Source: Marinobacter nitratireducens | GTDB lineage: Bacteria > Pseudomonadota > Gammaproteobacteria > Pseudomonadales > Oleiphilaceae | Assembly: GCF_000708045.1 (NCBI RefSeq) | Contig: NZ_ANIE01000007.1 | Location: 248,001 to 312,000 of the forward strand | Length of the DNA: 64,000 bases | Direction of reading: 5' to 3' | Part shown: positions 14,841 through 22,766 of the stretch, piece by piece | Layout of the letters: the number at the start of each line of letters is the position of its first letter | How positions within the stretch are numbered: the stretch's first letter is position 1 | Translations under genes and position numbers: made by a program | Notes under the pieces: generated by a model | Seen by the model: the letters and a program-made list of their open reading frames with translations, nothing else | Database searches by the model: none | Told to the model about the DNA's origin: nothing

Positions 14841-16370
14841 TTATTTCTGATTTCCCGCTCCCAGGAACAACCGATAAGCCTCATTGTCAGTCATGTTCTC
14901 GTAGCGGAAACCTACCTTGTCCAGCATCTTCTCGAAATCCGCCACTTCATCATGCTCAACCTGAGCCCCCAGCAGCACTCGGCTATAGGCCGCACCGTGG
15001 TTACGATAATGGAACATGGAAATATTCCAGCGAGTACCCAGCGACATCAGGAACTTCAACAGCGCACCGGGGCGCTCCGGGAATTCGAACTGGAAGACCT
15101 TTTCATTGGTAATGGCCGGCGCATGGCCACCTACCATATGGCGAATATGCTGCTTGGCCAGATCACTGTCGGTCAGATCGACAACGGAGTAGCCGTTTTC
15201 CCGCAGATCCTGCACCAGCTCATCACGGCCATGACCGCCCGCCTGAATCTGGATACCGACAAAAATGGTGGCCTCTGCGCTGTCGGCATAGCGATAGTTG
15301 AACTCGGTGATGCTGCGCTTGTGCAAGGCATTGATAAAGGTCTTGAACGCACCTGGCTTCTCCGGGATGGTCACCGCCAGGATGGCTTCGCGCTTTTCGC
15401 CAATTTCCGTGCGCTCGGAGATATATCGCAGGCGATCGAAGTTCATGTTGGCGCCGCTAAGCACCCCTGCGAGGTTCTCGCCTTCAATCTGCTCGCGTTC
15501 AATGTACTTTTTGATGCCAGCCACAGATAGGGCACCGGCCGGCTCTGCAATGGAACGGGTATCTTCGAACACGTCCTTTATGGCCGCACAGATTTCGTCG
15601 GTGCTGACCGTGATCACCTCGTCCACATTGTCCTTGCAGACTTCCCAGGGCGCTTCACCAATCTGTTTGACGGCAACACCGTCGGCGAAGATCCCCACTT
15701 CATCGAGCACCACCCGCTTGCCGGCCTTCATCGCTGCCTGGAGACAGTTGGAATCTTCCGGCTCGACACCGATCACCTTGATTTCCGGGCGCAGGTACTT
15801 GATGTAGGCCGCCATGCCAGCCACCAGGCCACCACCACCGACCGGGATAAACACCGCATGCAGAGGTTGGGAGTACTGCCACATCATTTCCATGGCAACC
15901 GTGCCCTGCCCGGCGATCACGTCAGGATCATCGAACGGCGGAATGTAGGTGTATCCGTGCTTCTTGATCAGCTCCTGGGCATGGGCAGCGGCTTCGTCGA
16001 ACGCATCGCCCTTGAGGACAACCTTTGCTCCGCGATCACGGACGGACTTCACCTTGATATCCGGTGTCGTCTGGGGCATCACAATGACGGCTTTGATACC
16101 CAGTTTCTTGGAGGCCAGTGCAACTCCCTGGGCATGGTTACCCGCCGAGGCGCAAATCACACCTTTGGATTTCTGTTCTTCCGACAACTGCGCAATCCGG
16201 TTATAGGCACCACGAATCTTGAAGGAAAACACCGGCTGAAGATCTTCGCGCTTGAGCATAATGTTGTTCGCAAAACGCTTTGACAGGCTTCGGGCTTCAG
16301 TCAGGGGTGTTTCGACGGCCACGTCATAGACGCGTGCGTCGAGAATCTTCTTGATGTAGTGCTGCGGCAT
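14841..16370 (-). CDS. ilvA: Threonine ammonia-lyase, biosynthetic
   Basis: A 509-residue PLP enzyme that deaminates threonine to 2-oxobutanoate, the first step to isoleucine. The PLP lysine lies in VFSFKIRGAYNR, the glycine-rich phosphate loop is VGGGGLVAG, and two C-terminal ACT-like domains (about residues 325-505) give isoleucine/valine control. I chose the ATG at 16370 (MPQHYIKK), which matches the usual start; an in-frame extension to 16529 overlaps rpiA. It is divergent from rpiA by 139 bp. No leader peptide was recognised. Confidence 0.95.
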   Translation of the reverse strand: MPQHYIKKILDARVYDVAVETPLTEARSLSKRFANNIMLKREDLQPVFSFKIRGAYNRIAQLSEEQKSKGVICASAGNHAQGVALASKKLGIKAVIVMPQTTPDIKVKSVRDRGAKVVLKGDAFDEAAAHAQELIKKHGYTYIPPFDDPDVIAGQGTVAMEMMWQYSQPLHAVFIPVGGGGLVAGMAAYIKYLRPEIKVIGVEPEDSNCLQAAMKAGKRVVLDEVGIFADGVAVKQIGEAPWEVCKDNVDEVITVSTDEICAAIKDVFEDTRSIAEPAGALSVAGIKKYIEREQIEGENLAGVLSGANMNFDRLRYISERTEIGEKREAILAVTIPEKPGAFKTFINALHKRSITEFNYRYADSAEATIFVGIQIQAGGHGRDELVQDLRENGYSVVDLTDSDLAKQHIRHMVGGHAPAITNEKVFQFEFPERPGALLKFLMSLGTRWNISMFHYRNHGAAYSRVLLGAQVEHDEVADFEKMLDKVGFRYENMTDNEAYRLFLGAGNQK

Positions 16371-16509
16371 AGTGGTTCCGGTTGCTGGTGAGTGTCTCGC
16401 GAGAAAAGGCCACAGTGTAGAAAGTTTGAACGGTAGCCGTCTATAAGCAGAGCGCCCTAAAAGGCTATAATGCGCGCAAAACCACCCAGATTTTCTGCCG
16501 GAGCCCAAC

Positions 16510-17190
16510 ATGACCCAGGACGAACTCAAGAAAGCCGTCGCAAAAGCCGCCGTGGACTACATTGCCCCCCACCTGCAAAGTGACAGCATCGTCGGCGTTG
16601 GTACCGGCAGCACCGCCAATTTCTTCATCGATATGCTGGCCGAGCTGAAAAACGAATTTGACGGCGCCGTCGCCAGCTCCGACGCTACCGCCGAGCGCCT
16701 GAAAGGCCACGGCATACCGGTTTATGACCTCAACAGCGCTGGTGAAATCGAGTTCTACGTGGATGGCGCCGATGAAAGCAATGAGCGGCTCGAACTGATC
16801 AAAGGCGGCGGTGCCGCCCTGACCCGGGAAAAAATCGTGGCTGCCGTAGCCAAAACGTTTGTGTGCATTGCCGACGAGTCGAAAATGGTAGGAGTGCTCG
16901 GCAAGTTCCCCCTCCCGGTTGAGGTGATCCCGATGGCGCGCAGCCATGTGGGGCGTGAAATCGTCAAGCTGGGTGGTGACCCGGTTTATCGGGAAGGCGT
17001 GGTGACCGACAACGGCAACATTATTATCGATGTTCACAACATGGACATCTCCCGCCCGATTCATGTTGAAGAACAGCTCAACAACATTGTTGGTGTGGTC
17101 ACCAACGGCCTTTTCGCACGTCGCGCAGCCGACCTGCTCCTGCTAGGTACCAAAGAGGGCGTCAAGAGCATTCCCCGCCAGGGCGCCTGA
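16510..17190 (+). CDS. rpiA: Ribose-5-phosphate isomerase A
   Basis: A 226-residue enzyme that interconverts ribose-5-phosphate and ribulose-5-phosphate. The phosphate-binding motif [13 protein letters not shown], the DGADE motif with catalytic Asp residues, and [12 protein letters not shown] are all present; length is normal. A TATAAT at 16466-16471 is a likely -10 element. It is monocistronic, ending in a clear terminator. Confidence 0.96.
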   Translation: MTQDELKKAVAKAAVDYIAPHLQSDSIVGVGTGSTANFFIDMLAELKNEFDGAVASSDATAERLKGHGIPVYDLNSAGEIEFYVDGADESNERLELIKGGGAALTREKIVAAVAKTFVCIADESKMVGVLGKFPLPVEVIPMARSHVGREIVKLGGDPVYREGVVTDNGNIIIDVHNMDISRPIHVEEQLNNIVGVVTNGLFARRAADLLLLGTKEGVKSIPRQGA

Positions 17191-17214
17191 CGCAGCCCGA
17201 AGGCAACACCACAG

Positions 17215-17242
17215 AAGCTGGCCTGTCAGGCCAGCTTTTTTA
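17215..17242 (+). terminator. Rho-independent terminator of rpiA
   Basis: The stem AAGCTGGCCTG/CAGGCCAGCTT with a short loop is followed by a run of T residues. Confidence 0.88.
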
Positions 17243-17260
17243 TTGCCCGCCCAAAACACA

Positions 17261-17278
17261 ACCAAGCGCTTGCTTGGT
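17261..17278 (+). promoter_or_regulatory. Perfect palindrome, probable TetR-type operator
   Basis: ACCAAGCGCTTGCTTGGT has 7-bp perfect arms around a 4-base centre and lies 54 bp before the acyl-CoA dehydrogenase start. Palindromes of this size and place are usual for TetR-family repressors of fatty-acid and acyl-CoA catabolism. The regulator is not in the window. Confidence 0.55.
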
Positions 17279-17331
17279 AGAAACATTTGCGCGACACTCC
17301 GGGTATTCACATCACCAACAGGGAGGCCAGC

Positions 17332-18471
17332 GTGTCCGACTATTTCAATGATATTCATGAACAAGCACGCCTGAGTGCCCGCAAGTTTGTAAATACCCAC
17401 ATACTCCCCCACATTGATGACTGGGAAGAGGCGGGTGAATTTCCGAGAGAGCTTTACGAGAAGGCGGGCGATGCAGGGCTTCTGGGCATCGGCTTCCCCG
17501 AGTCACTGGGCGGCACCGGGGAGGGTGATGTATTCCTGAAGGTTGCCGTATCCGAAGAGCTGATGCGATCCACCTCCGGTGGTCTGGTTGCCAGCCTCGG
17601 TTCACTGGATATCGGGCTGCCCCCTGTGGCCAAGTGGGCTCGCTCAGAAGTTCGCGACGAGATCGTGCCGCCGGTTCTGCGGGGCGAGAAGATTTCTGCC
17701 CTTGCCATCACCGAGCCCGGCGGTGGCTCGGATGTGGCCAATCTGAAAACCCGTGCCGTTCGGGACGGCGATGATTATATCGTCAACGGCAGCAAGACCT
17801 TTATTACCAGCGGCATTCGTGCCGATCATTACACGGTTGCGGTTCGCACTGGCGGCGAAGGTCATGGCGGCATCAGCCTGCTGCTGATCGATCGTGATAT
17901 GCCTGGTTTCTCCCGGGGCCGAAAGCTGCGCAAGATGGGCTGGTGGGCAAGCGATACTGCAGAGCTCTTCTTCGAGAATTGCCGCGTGCCGGCCAACCGT
18001 CTGATCGGCGCTGAAAATGCCGGCTTCATTGCCATCATGAGCAACTTCCTCGCGGAGCGTCTGATGCTCTGCATCATGGCCTATATGACAGCCCAGATCG
18101 CCTACGAAGCCGCCGTTGAATACACCCGGCAGCGTCAGGCCTTTGGGCGCAATATATCCGGCTTTCAGGTGACTCGTCACAAGCTGGTGGATATGGCTAC
18201 CCGTATCGACATTGCCCGGGAATACACCTACCGCTGCGCTGCCTTGATGCAGGCGGGCAAAAATCCGGTCAAGGAAGTGGCGATGGCGAAGAACTTTGCC
18301 GTCGAGGTTTGCGAGGAGGTTACGCGGGAGGCGGTTCAGCTGTTCGGTGGTATGGGATACATGCGGGAATCGGTGGTGGAACGCCTGTACCGGGATGCCA
18401 AAATCCTGTCCATTGGCGGTGGCACGACCGAAATCATGAAGGAATTGATTGCCAAACAACTTCGGCTTTAG
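17332..18471 (+). CDS. Acyl-CoA dehydrogenase
   Basis: A 379-residue FAD flavoenzyme that oxidises acyl-CoA to enoyl-CoA. FAD-binding segments (ALAITEPGGGSDVANLKT and the TFITSGIRADHYTVAVRT region), the QLFGGMGYMRE motif and the C-terminal GGGTTEIMKELIAKQL with the usual catalytic-Glu region are seen. I chose the GTG at 17332 because GGAGG lies 5 bases upstream; a TTG at 17287 is less likely. Long-chain or branched specificity cannot be told by reading. It stands alone between an operator-like palindrome and a palindromic element. Confidence 0.92.
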   Translation: MSDYFNDIHEQARLSARKFVNTHILPHIDDWEEAGEFPRELYEKAGDAGLLGIGFPESLGGTGEGDVFLKVAVSEELMRSTSGGLVASLGSLDIGLPPVAKWARSEVRDEIVPPVLRGEKISALAITEPGGGSDVANLKTRAVRDGDDYIVNGSKTFITSGIRADHYTVAVRTGGEGHGGISLLLIDRDMPGFSRGRKLRKMGWWASDTAELFFENCRVPANRLIGAENAGFIAIMSNFLAERLMLCIMAYMTAQIAYEAAVEYTRQRQAFGRNISGFQVTRHKLVDMATRIDIAREYTYRCAALMQAGKNPVKEVAMAKNFAVEVCEEVTREAVQLFGGMGYMRESVVERLYRDAKILSIGGGTTEIMKELIAKQLRL

Positions 18472-18500
18472 ACGCCCTTAGCCCTTTTTACTCAGAGTTA

Positions 18501-18612
18501 GGGGCAGGTCAGCCTGCTTTCCAAAACCCGCTCCTTGCGGCACATCCATGTGGCGCTTGAGCTCCGCCATCCATGGCTGCGCACAGTTTTGGAAAGCAGG
18601 CTGACCCGCCCC
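18501..18612. repeat. Palindromic intergenic element, copy 2
   Basis: Arms of 27 bp at 18501-18527 and 18586-18612 match at 26 of 27 positions. The core (18528-18585), read on the minus strand, contains GGATGGCGGAGCTCAAGCG and CCACATGGATGTG, nearly the same as copy 1. The arms are unrelated in sequence to copy 1 except for an AAAA tract next to the core. It starts 29 bp past the acyl-CoA dehydrogenase stop. Confidence 0.82.
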
Positions 18613-18684
18613 GTCAAACGCTGTGCGGGTCCTCCCTGAATTGCCATTCAATTTTCAGAGAGCAATTGCAGTACCTCGGCGTCA

Positions 18685-18783
18685 ATCTGGTGAAGCCTTC
18701 CGAAAACGTGGAGCGCCAGGGATGGCGCGACCGAGCCCTACACGGACGTATTCACGGGCGCTTTTCGGAAGGCTTCACCAGAT
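18685..18783. repeat. Palindromic intergenic element, copy 3 (variant core)
   Basis: Arms of 22 bp at 18685-18706 and 18762-18783 form a perfect inverted repeat. The core (18707-18761) starts GCGCCAGGGATGGCG and then differs, with ACACGGACGT where copies 1 and 2 have ACATGGATGT. It lies 72 bp after copy 2 and just before the ppa promoter. Confidence 0.78.
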
Positions 18784-18823
18784 CGATGCTCGCACCATCG
18801 CGGGCAGACCTACCAAGGTTTAG

Positions 18824-18852
18824 TTTCGAACTGCAGCGGACTTCCGTATAAT
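18824..18852 (+). promoter_or_regulatory. Promoter of ppa
   Basis: A perfect TATAAT at 18847-18852 with a weaker -35 TTTCGA at 18824-18829, spaced 17 bases, lies 56 bp before the ppa ATG. Confidence 0.55.
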
Positions 18853-18908
18853 TGCGCCCACTTTTTAACCGCAGTTAAACGTACCTTACGTACCAGGAAG
18901 GATCGCAC

Positions 18909-19436
18909 ATGCAATTCGATAACATCCCCGCAGGCAAAAACCCGCCTGAAGATATCTACGTAGCCATCGAGATTCCGGCCAACAGCTCCCCGGTCAAGTA
19001 TGAACTGGACAAGGACATGGGCGCCCTGTTGGTAGACCGCTTCATGGCTACCCCGATGTTTTACCCGGCCAACTACGGTTTCATTCCCCACACTTTGGCC
19101 GACGATGGCGATCCTCTGGACGTGCTGGTTGTGACTCCTTACCCGGTTCAGGCCGGCTCTGTCATCCGCTGCCGCCCGGTTGGCGTTCTGAACATGGAAG
19201 ACGAAGCCGGTGGTGATGCCAAGCTGGTTGCAGTTCCCCATGACAAGCTGACCACCACCTACCACGACGTTCAGGAAATCACTGACCTGCCGGAGCTGCT
19301 GCGCAACCAGATCCAGCACTTCTTCGAGAACTACAAGACTCTCGAGCCCAACAAGTGGGTCAAGGTTCAGGGGTGGGATAACGCCGCCGCGGCCAAGAAA
19401 GCCATTGAAGAGTCCATCGCAGCCTACAAGGGCTGA
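18909..19436 (+). CDS. ppa: Inorganic pyrophosphatase, family I
   Basis: A 175-residue cytoplasmic Mg2+-dependent enzyme that hydrolyses pyrophosphate. The signature region reads [23 protein letters not shown], with the metal-binding Asp cluster intact. Length matches E. coli Ppa. It is monocistronic, with its own promoter and a strong terminator. Confidence 0.97.
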   Translation: MQFDNIPAGKNPPEDIYVAIEIPANSSPVKYELDKDMGALLVDRFMATPMFYPANYGFIPHTLADDGDPLDVLVVTPYPVQAGSVIRCRPVGVLNMEDEAGGDAKLVAVPHDKLTTTYHDVQEITDLPELLRNQIQHFFENYKTLEPNKWVKVQGWDNAAAAKKAIEESIAAYKG

Positions 19437-19459
19437 TTGTTCGGATTCTGCAAGGCATA

Positions 19460-19490
19460 AAAAAACCGGGCTTGAGCCCGGTTTTTTTAT
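19460..19490. terminator. Bidirectional terminator between ppa and the DUF2333 gene
   Basis: AAAAAACCGGGC and GCCCGGTTTTTT flank a small loop, with A and T runs on both sides, so it can serve both convergent genes. Confidence 0.9.
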
Positions 19491-19509
19491 GCTCGAATCG
19501 CCCCCCGAT

Positions 19510-20562
19510 TCAGCCCCGTGACAGCAGATCCCGCATGTCACTGATCGCCGCGTTGGCGCGTGACAGGTAGGCTGCCATGGTCAGGGAGTGGTTAGCCAGG
19601 ACTCCGAAACCACTGCCGTTGAGGATCACCGGACTCCACATGGCCTCTTGAGTACCTTCCAACTCAATAATGATCTGCTTAACGCTGGCCGTGGCGTTCT
19701 TGTCCCGGAGAACCTTGCGGAAATCCACCTCGATGGCGCGGAAGATATGCAGGAGTGCCCAGGCGCTGCCACGGGCTTCGTAGAAGGTGTCATCAATCTT
19801 GGTCCACGGAGTCTGCACATCAATCGCTCCGGTTTCTTCCGCCAGCGGGTCGTCCTCGTCAACGTTAGCGACCGCATCAGAAACTGAAGCCTTGCCGACA
19901 CTCTCACCAAGAGTCCGGGAAAGGCTGCCCAGGCGGGTTTCGAGATCGGCCAGCCAGTTGTTCAGGTTATCAGCCCGGGCAAAGAACTGGGCATCCGCCT
20001 GCTCCGGTGCAGACAGTCGGTTCAGGTAGCGTTTAAGCGCCTCAATACCCCGTCGATATTCGGCTTCCGTGGAGGGAATCGCCCAGCTTTCGCTGTCGAA
20101 GTGGAACTGCGGCTCAGCAATGGTCAGGTCGGCATCCTCTGCGGACTGACTCTGAGAGCGGCTGATATCCTTGCGCATGGCTCGGGAAAGATCACGCAGC
20201 TGGACCAGTACGCCGTATTCCCAGTTCGGCATGTTGTCGAGCCAGAGCCCCGGAGGGAAGATGTCGTTGGAAATATAGCCGCCCGGCTTATCCAGCAGGG
20301 TTTCGGCAATACGGATCATGGTGACCGTGGTGGCAAAACCCGTCACCGGCTCTCGCTGCATGGCGTTGGCCACGGATCGGGTGTGTTCGCGGACAGAGAA
20401 CGTCTCGGGCTCGCTGCTCCAGTACATGCCGAGGATAATAGCCACCAACAGGTAGATCACCAGCACGAAAAGCACAAACTTGCCGATTACTCCACTCCCG
20501 CCGGCGTAATCCTGTACATCGTCTTTCCGATCCCTGAAATACTGTCTGATCTTGCCTGGCAT
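19510..20562 (-). CDS. DUF2333 family membrane-anchored protein
   Basis: A 350-residue protein with one membrane helix near residues 25-46 (FVLFVLVIYLLVAIILGMYW) and a large periplasmic helical part, matching DUF2333. Function is unknown; homologues are common in marine gammaproteobacteria and pseudomonads. The stop of lapD lies 7 bp from its start, so the two are probably co-transcribed, with lapD first. Confidence 0.85.
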   Translation of the reverse strand: MPGKIRQYFRDRKDDVQDYAGGSGVIGKFVLFVLVIYLLVAIILGMYWSSEPETFSVREHTRSVANAMQREPVTGFATTVTMIRIAETLLDKPGGYISNDIFPPGLWLDNMPNWEYGVLVQLRDLSRAMRKDISRSQSQSAEDADLTIAEPQFHFDSESWAIPSTEAEYRRGIEALKRYLNRLSAPEQADAQFFARADNLNNWLADLETRLGSLSRTLGESVGKASVSDAVANVDEDDPLAEETGAIDVQTPWTKIDDTFYEARGSAWALLHIFRAIEVDFRKVLRDKNATASVKQIIIELEGTQEAMWSPVILNGSGFGVLANHSLTMAAYLSRANAAISDMRDLLSRG

Positions 20563-20568
20563 AGACTC

Positions 20569-22569
20569 TCAATCCCCTGTCGAATGGTTGTCGGCGGCAT
20601 ACGGCCTGCCAAGATGGTACCCCATGGCCCCGTCGATACCCAGCCCACAGAGTACCGAGTATTCCGCCGCAGTTTCCACCCCAGTCGCAAACACTCTTAC
20701 GCCCCTGCTGTGGGCAATGCCGATCACGGACTCCACATAGAAGCGATTGTCTGCGTGCGTATCAATATCGTGTATGAAGCTATTGTCGATACGTAGCGCC
20801 TGGAATCTCAGATTTCTGAGGTAGGAGAACGGCACACCGCCCACACCAAAACGATCAACCAGCACCGGGATCCGAAGCCGTTCCAAGGCCTTCATAAGCT
20901 GCCCTACAGCCGTCCGATGGTGATGTATCGTCTGTTCAGAAATACCAATCCACAGGTTGGATGCCAACGGCCCGGCAGATTCGAGCATAGCGATAACATC
21001 GTTGCGGAAACTCTCACTGGCAATCGAGGCACTACCCAGTGAAACGGCCAGAGACCGGTTACGATCGCTCTGCAACCGCTGCAGCACGCGCTGAATCAGC
21101 AGACGATCGATATCAGCAATCAACCCGAAACGTTCGGCCATAGGCACGAATATACCGGCCTTGAGCGTGCCCTCGGGGCTGGTGATGCGCGAAAAAACCT
21201 GGTGGTAAAAGGGCTCGCTCAGGTTTTCACAGACCATGGGCTGAAGCCAGAGGGACAGATTCTGCTCGCGGATGGCTTGCGAAATAATGACCCGCCAGGT
21301 TTCCAAGTTGTGGTGCCCATCCTTGCCGCCATCCGTATGGTGGCACGTGGTTTCTTCCGATCCCTGGGCAACCCGCAGGGCTTCGTCCGCTGCGGACAGC
21401 AGATCCCTGATGCCCTGCCCTTCCTGAGTACGGGCCAGCCCTGCATGCACCGCCGTATCCATTGGCGAGGCAAGGTCCGCGTAGACCCCATCCACACGTG
21501 TCACGAGCTCACGACACCAGACTCCGGCATCCGCCGGCAGCGCACCCGGCACAAAAATGGCAAACTCGGCCCCGGTTCTTCGACCGGCAAAGGCGTCCGC
21601 GTGCTGACTGGTAAATTCATCAACCACTGCAGCGACCTGGAGCAGCAACCGGTCCGCCTCGGCACGACCGTATGCCTGGTTGTAATCCGCAAATCCGGCC
21701 AGATGCATCAGTATCAGCACCCCCGGAGCGGCCTTCTCTTCTGACTCGACTTCCACCTTGAGGCGCTGATCAAAGGCGCTGCGGCTGGAAAGTCCGGTCA
21801 CCGGATCTTCGTTATTTACCTTTCGAAGGTGCTGAATGAGCTTTGCCTGCCCCTCAAACAGCCGCCCCAGATCATCCGTCATCTGGTTCATCGCCTCGGT
21901 CACCTGGTTCAGCTCACGGGTTGATCGAACCGTGACCCGCTGCCGGAAATCCCGCTGCCCCAGCGCTTTTGCCTGCTTTTCCAGCTCACCCAACGGTTTG
22001 AGTGTTCGTCGAAGCAGGATATAGAGCGCAACGAGCCCAACACCGCCAAGAATCAGCGTGCTCGCCACCAACCAAATCGAAATACGCCAGAGGTCCTCAT
22101 AGGCGCGGCCGGGATGGCTCACCACCTCCACGGTGCCCAGACGATTCCAGCCCCGCACCACTTCGGCCCGGGCAACAGGCAGCGGGAGCTCTACAACCAC
22201 CAGAAACCAGGCTGGCACCTCCGCCTGCTGCAAGCCGATGGAGCGGCCGGCGATTTCATTGCCATGGTGATCCAGATAACTGATGGACAGATAGCGACCA
22301 CTGTCAAACACCGCATCAATCACCGACGACGACGCCACGGGATCGCGGGCGTCAATCGCGTTGGAAAGGGAGAGACCGATGGCCGTGGCGCCATCGCGGG
22401 CATGACCGGCTAACTGGCCCGAGACATAGTCCCGGAAAAAGTTATAACTGGTCACGAAGCTGGCGGCCAGAACGAGCACCAGCAGGGTTCCAGTGAAGAG
22501 AAGCAGGAGTGCACGCAGGGTTGCCACCCCACGTTGACGGCCTTCCTGTCTGATGCGCTTCCGTGCCAT
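20569..22569 (-). CDS. lapD: LapD-like c-di-GMP receptor, degenerate GGDEF-EAL
   Basis: A 666-residue inner-membrane protein. The N-terminal helix, the LapD/MoxY periplasmic domain (PAWF and RGW...VEVVSHP segments, as in P. fluorescens LapD), a second helix and HAMP, then GGDEF and EAL domains. Both output domains look inactive: GGDEF reads RRTGAEF, the EAL position reads HQVF, DDFG reads DRFG, and the usual Lys is Arg (LRID). LapD binds c-di-GMP through its EAL domain and holds the protease LapG away from the LapA adhesin. No lapG or lapA is in the window. The ATG at 22569 has GGAGA upstream. Confidence 0.88.
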   Translation of the reverse strand: MARKRIRQEGRQRGVATLRALLLLFTGTLLVLVLAASFVTSYNFFRDYVSGQLAGHARDGATAIGLSLSNAIDARDPVASSSVIDAVFDSGRYLSISYLDHHGNEIAGRSIGLQQAEVPAWFLVVVELPLPVARAEVVRGWNRLGTVEVVSHPGRAYEDLWRISIWLVASTLILGGVGLVALYILLRRTLKPLGELEKQAKALGQRDFRQRVTVRSTRELNQVTEAMNQMTDDLGRLFEGQAKLIQHLRKVNNEDPVTGLSSRSAFDQRLKVEVESEEKAAPGVLILMHLAGFADYNQAYGRAEADRLLLQVAAVVDEFTSQHADAFAGRRTGAEFAIFVPGALPADAGVWCRELVTRVDGVYADLASPMDTAVHAGLARTQEGQGIRDLLSAADEALRVAQGSEETTCHHTDGGKDGHHNLETWRVIISQAIREQNLSLWLQPMVCENLSEPFYHQVFSRITSPEGTLKAGIFVPMAERFGLIADIDRLLIQRVLQRLQSDRNRSLAVSLGSASIASESFRNDVIAMLESAGPLASNLWIGISEQTIHHHRTAVGQLMKALERLRIPVLVDRFGVGGVPFSYLRNLRFQALRIDNSFIHDIDTHADNRFYVESVIGIAHSRGVRVFATGVETAAEYSVLCGLGIDGAMGYHLGRPYAADNHSTGD

Positions 22570-22766
22570 GAGAGCATCTCCGATTGGCTGTGCGCCAGCC
22601 GGCTTGAGGTTTGTGACCTGCGCCGCAGAGTTGACAAACATTTACATAGAACAACCTACGCCGACAACTCTAAACACTATAGACTCTCGAAAAGGATTAA
22701 GGTTGAAAAATAATCGTCCAGTCAGGGAAGGACGACCAAAAACGGAAGCAGACAGGCCGGAGCACC

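Noticed and set aside
14754..15530. A 258-codon open frame on the plus strand
   Set aside because: It runs through a palindromic element and then antisense to ilvA; no family resemblance.
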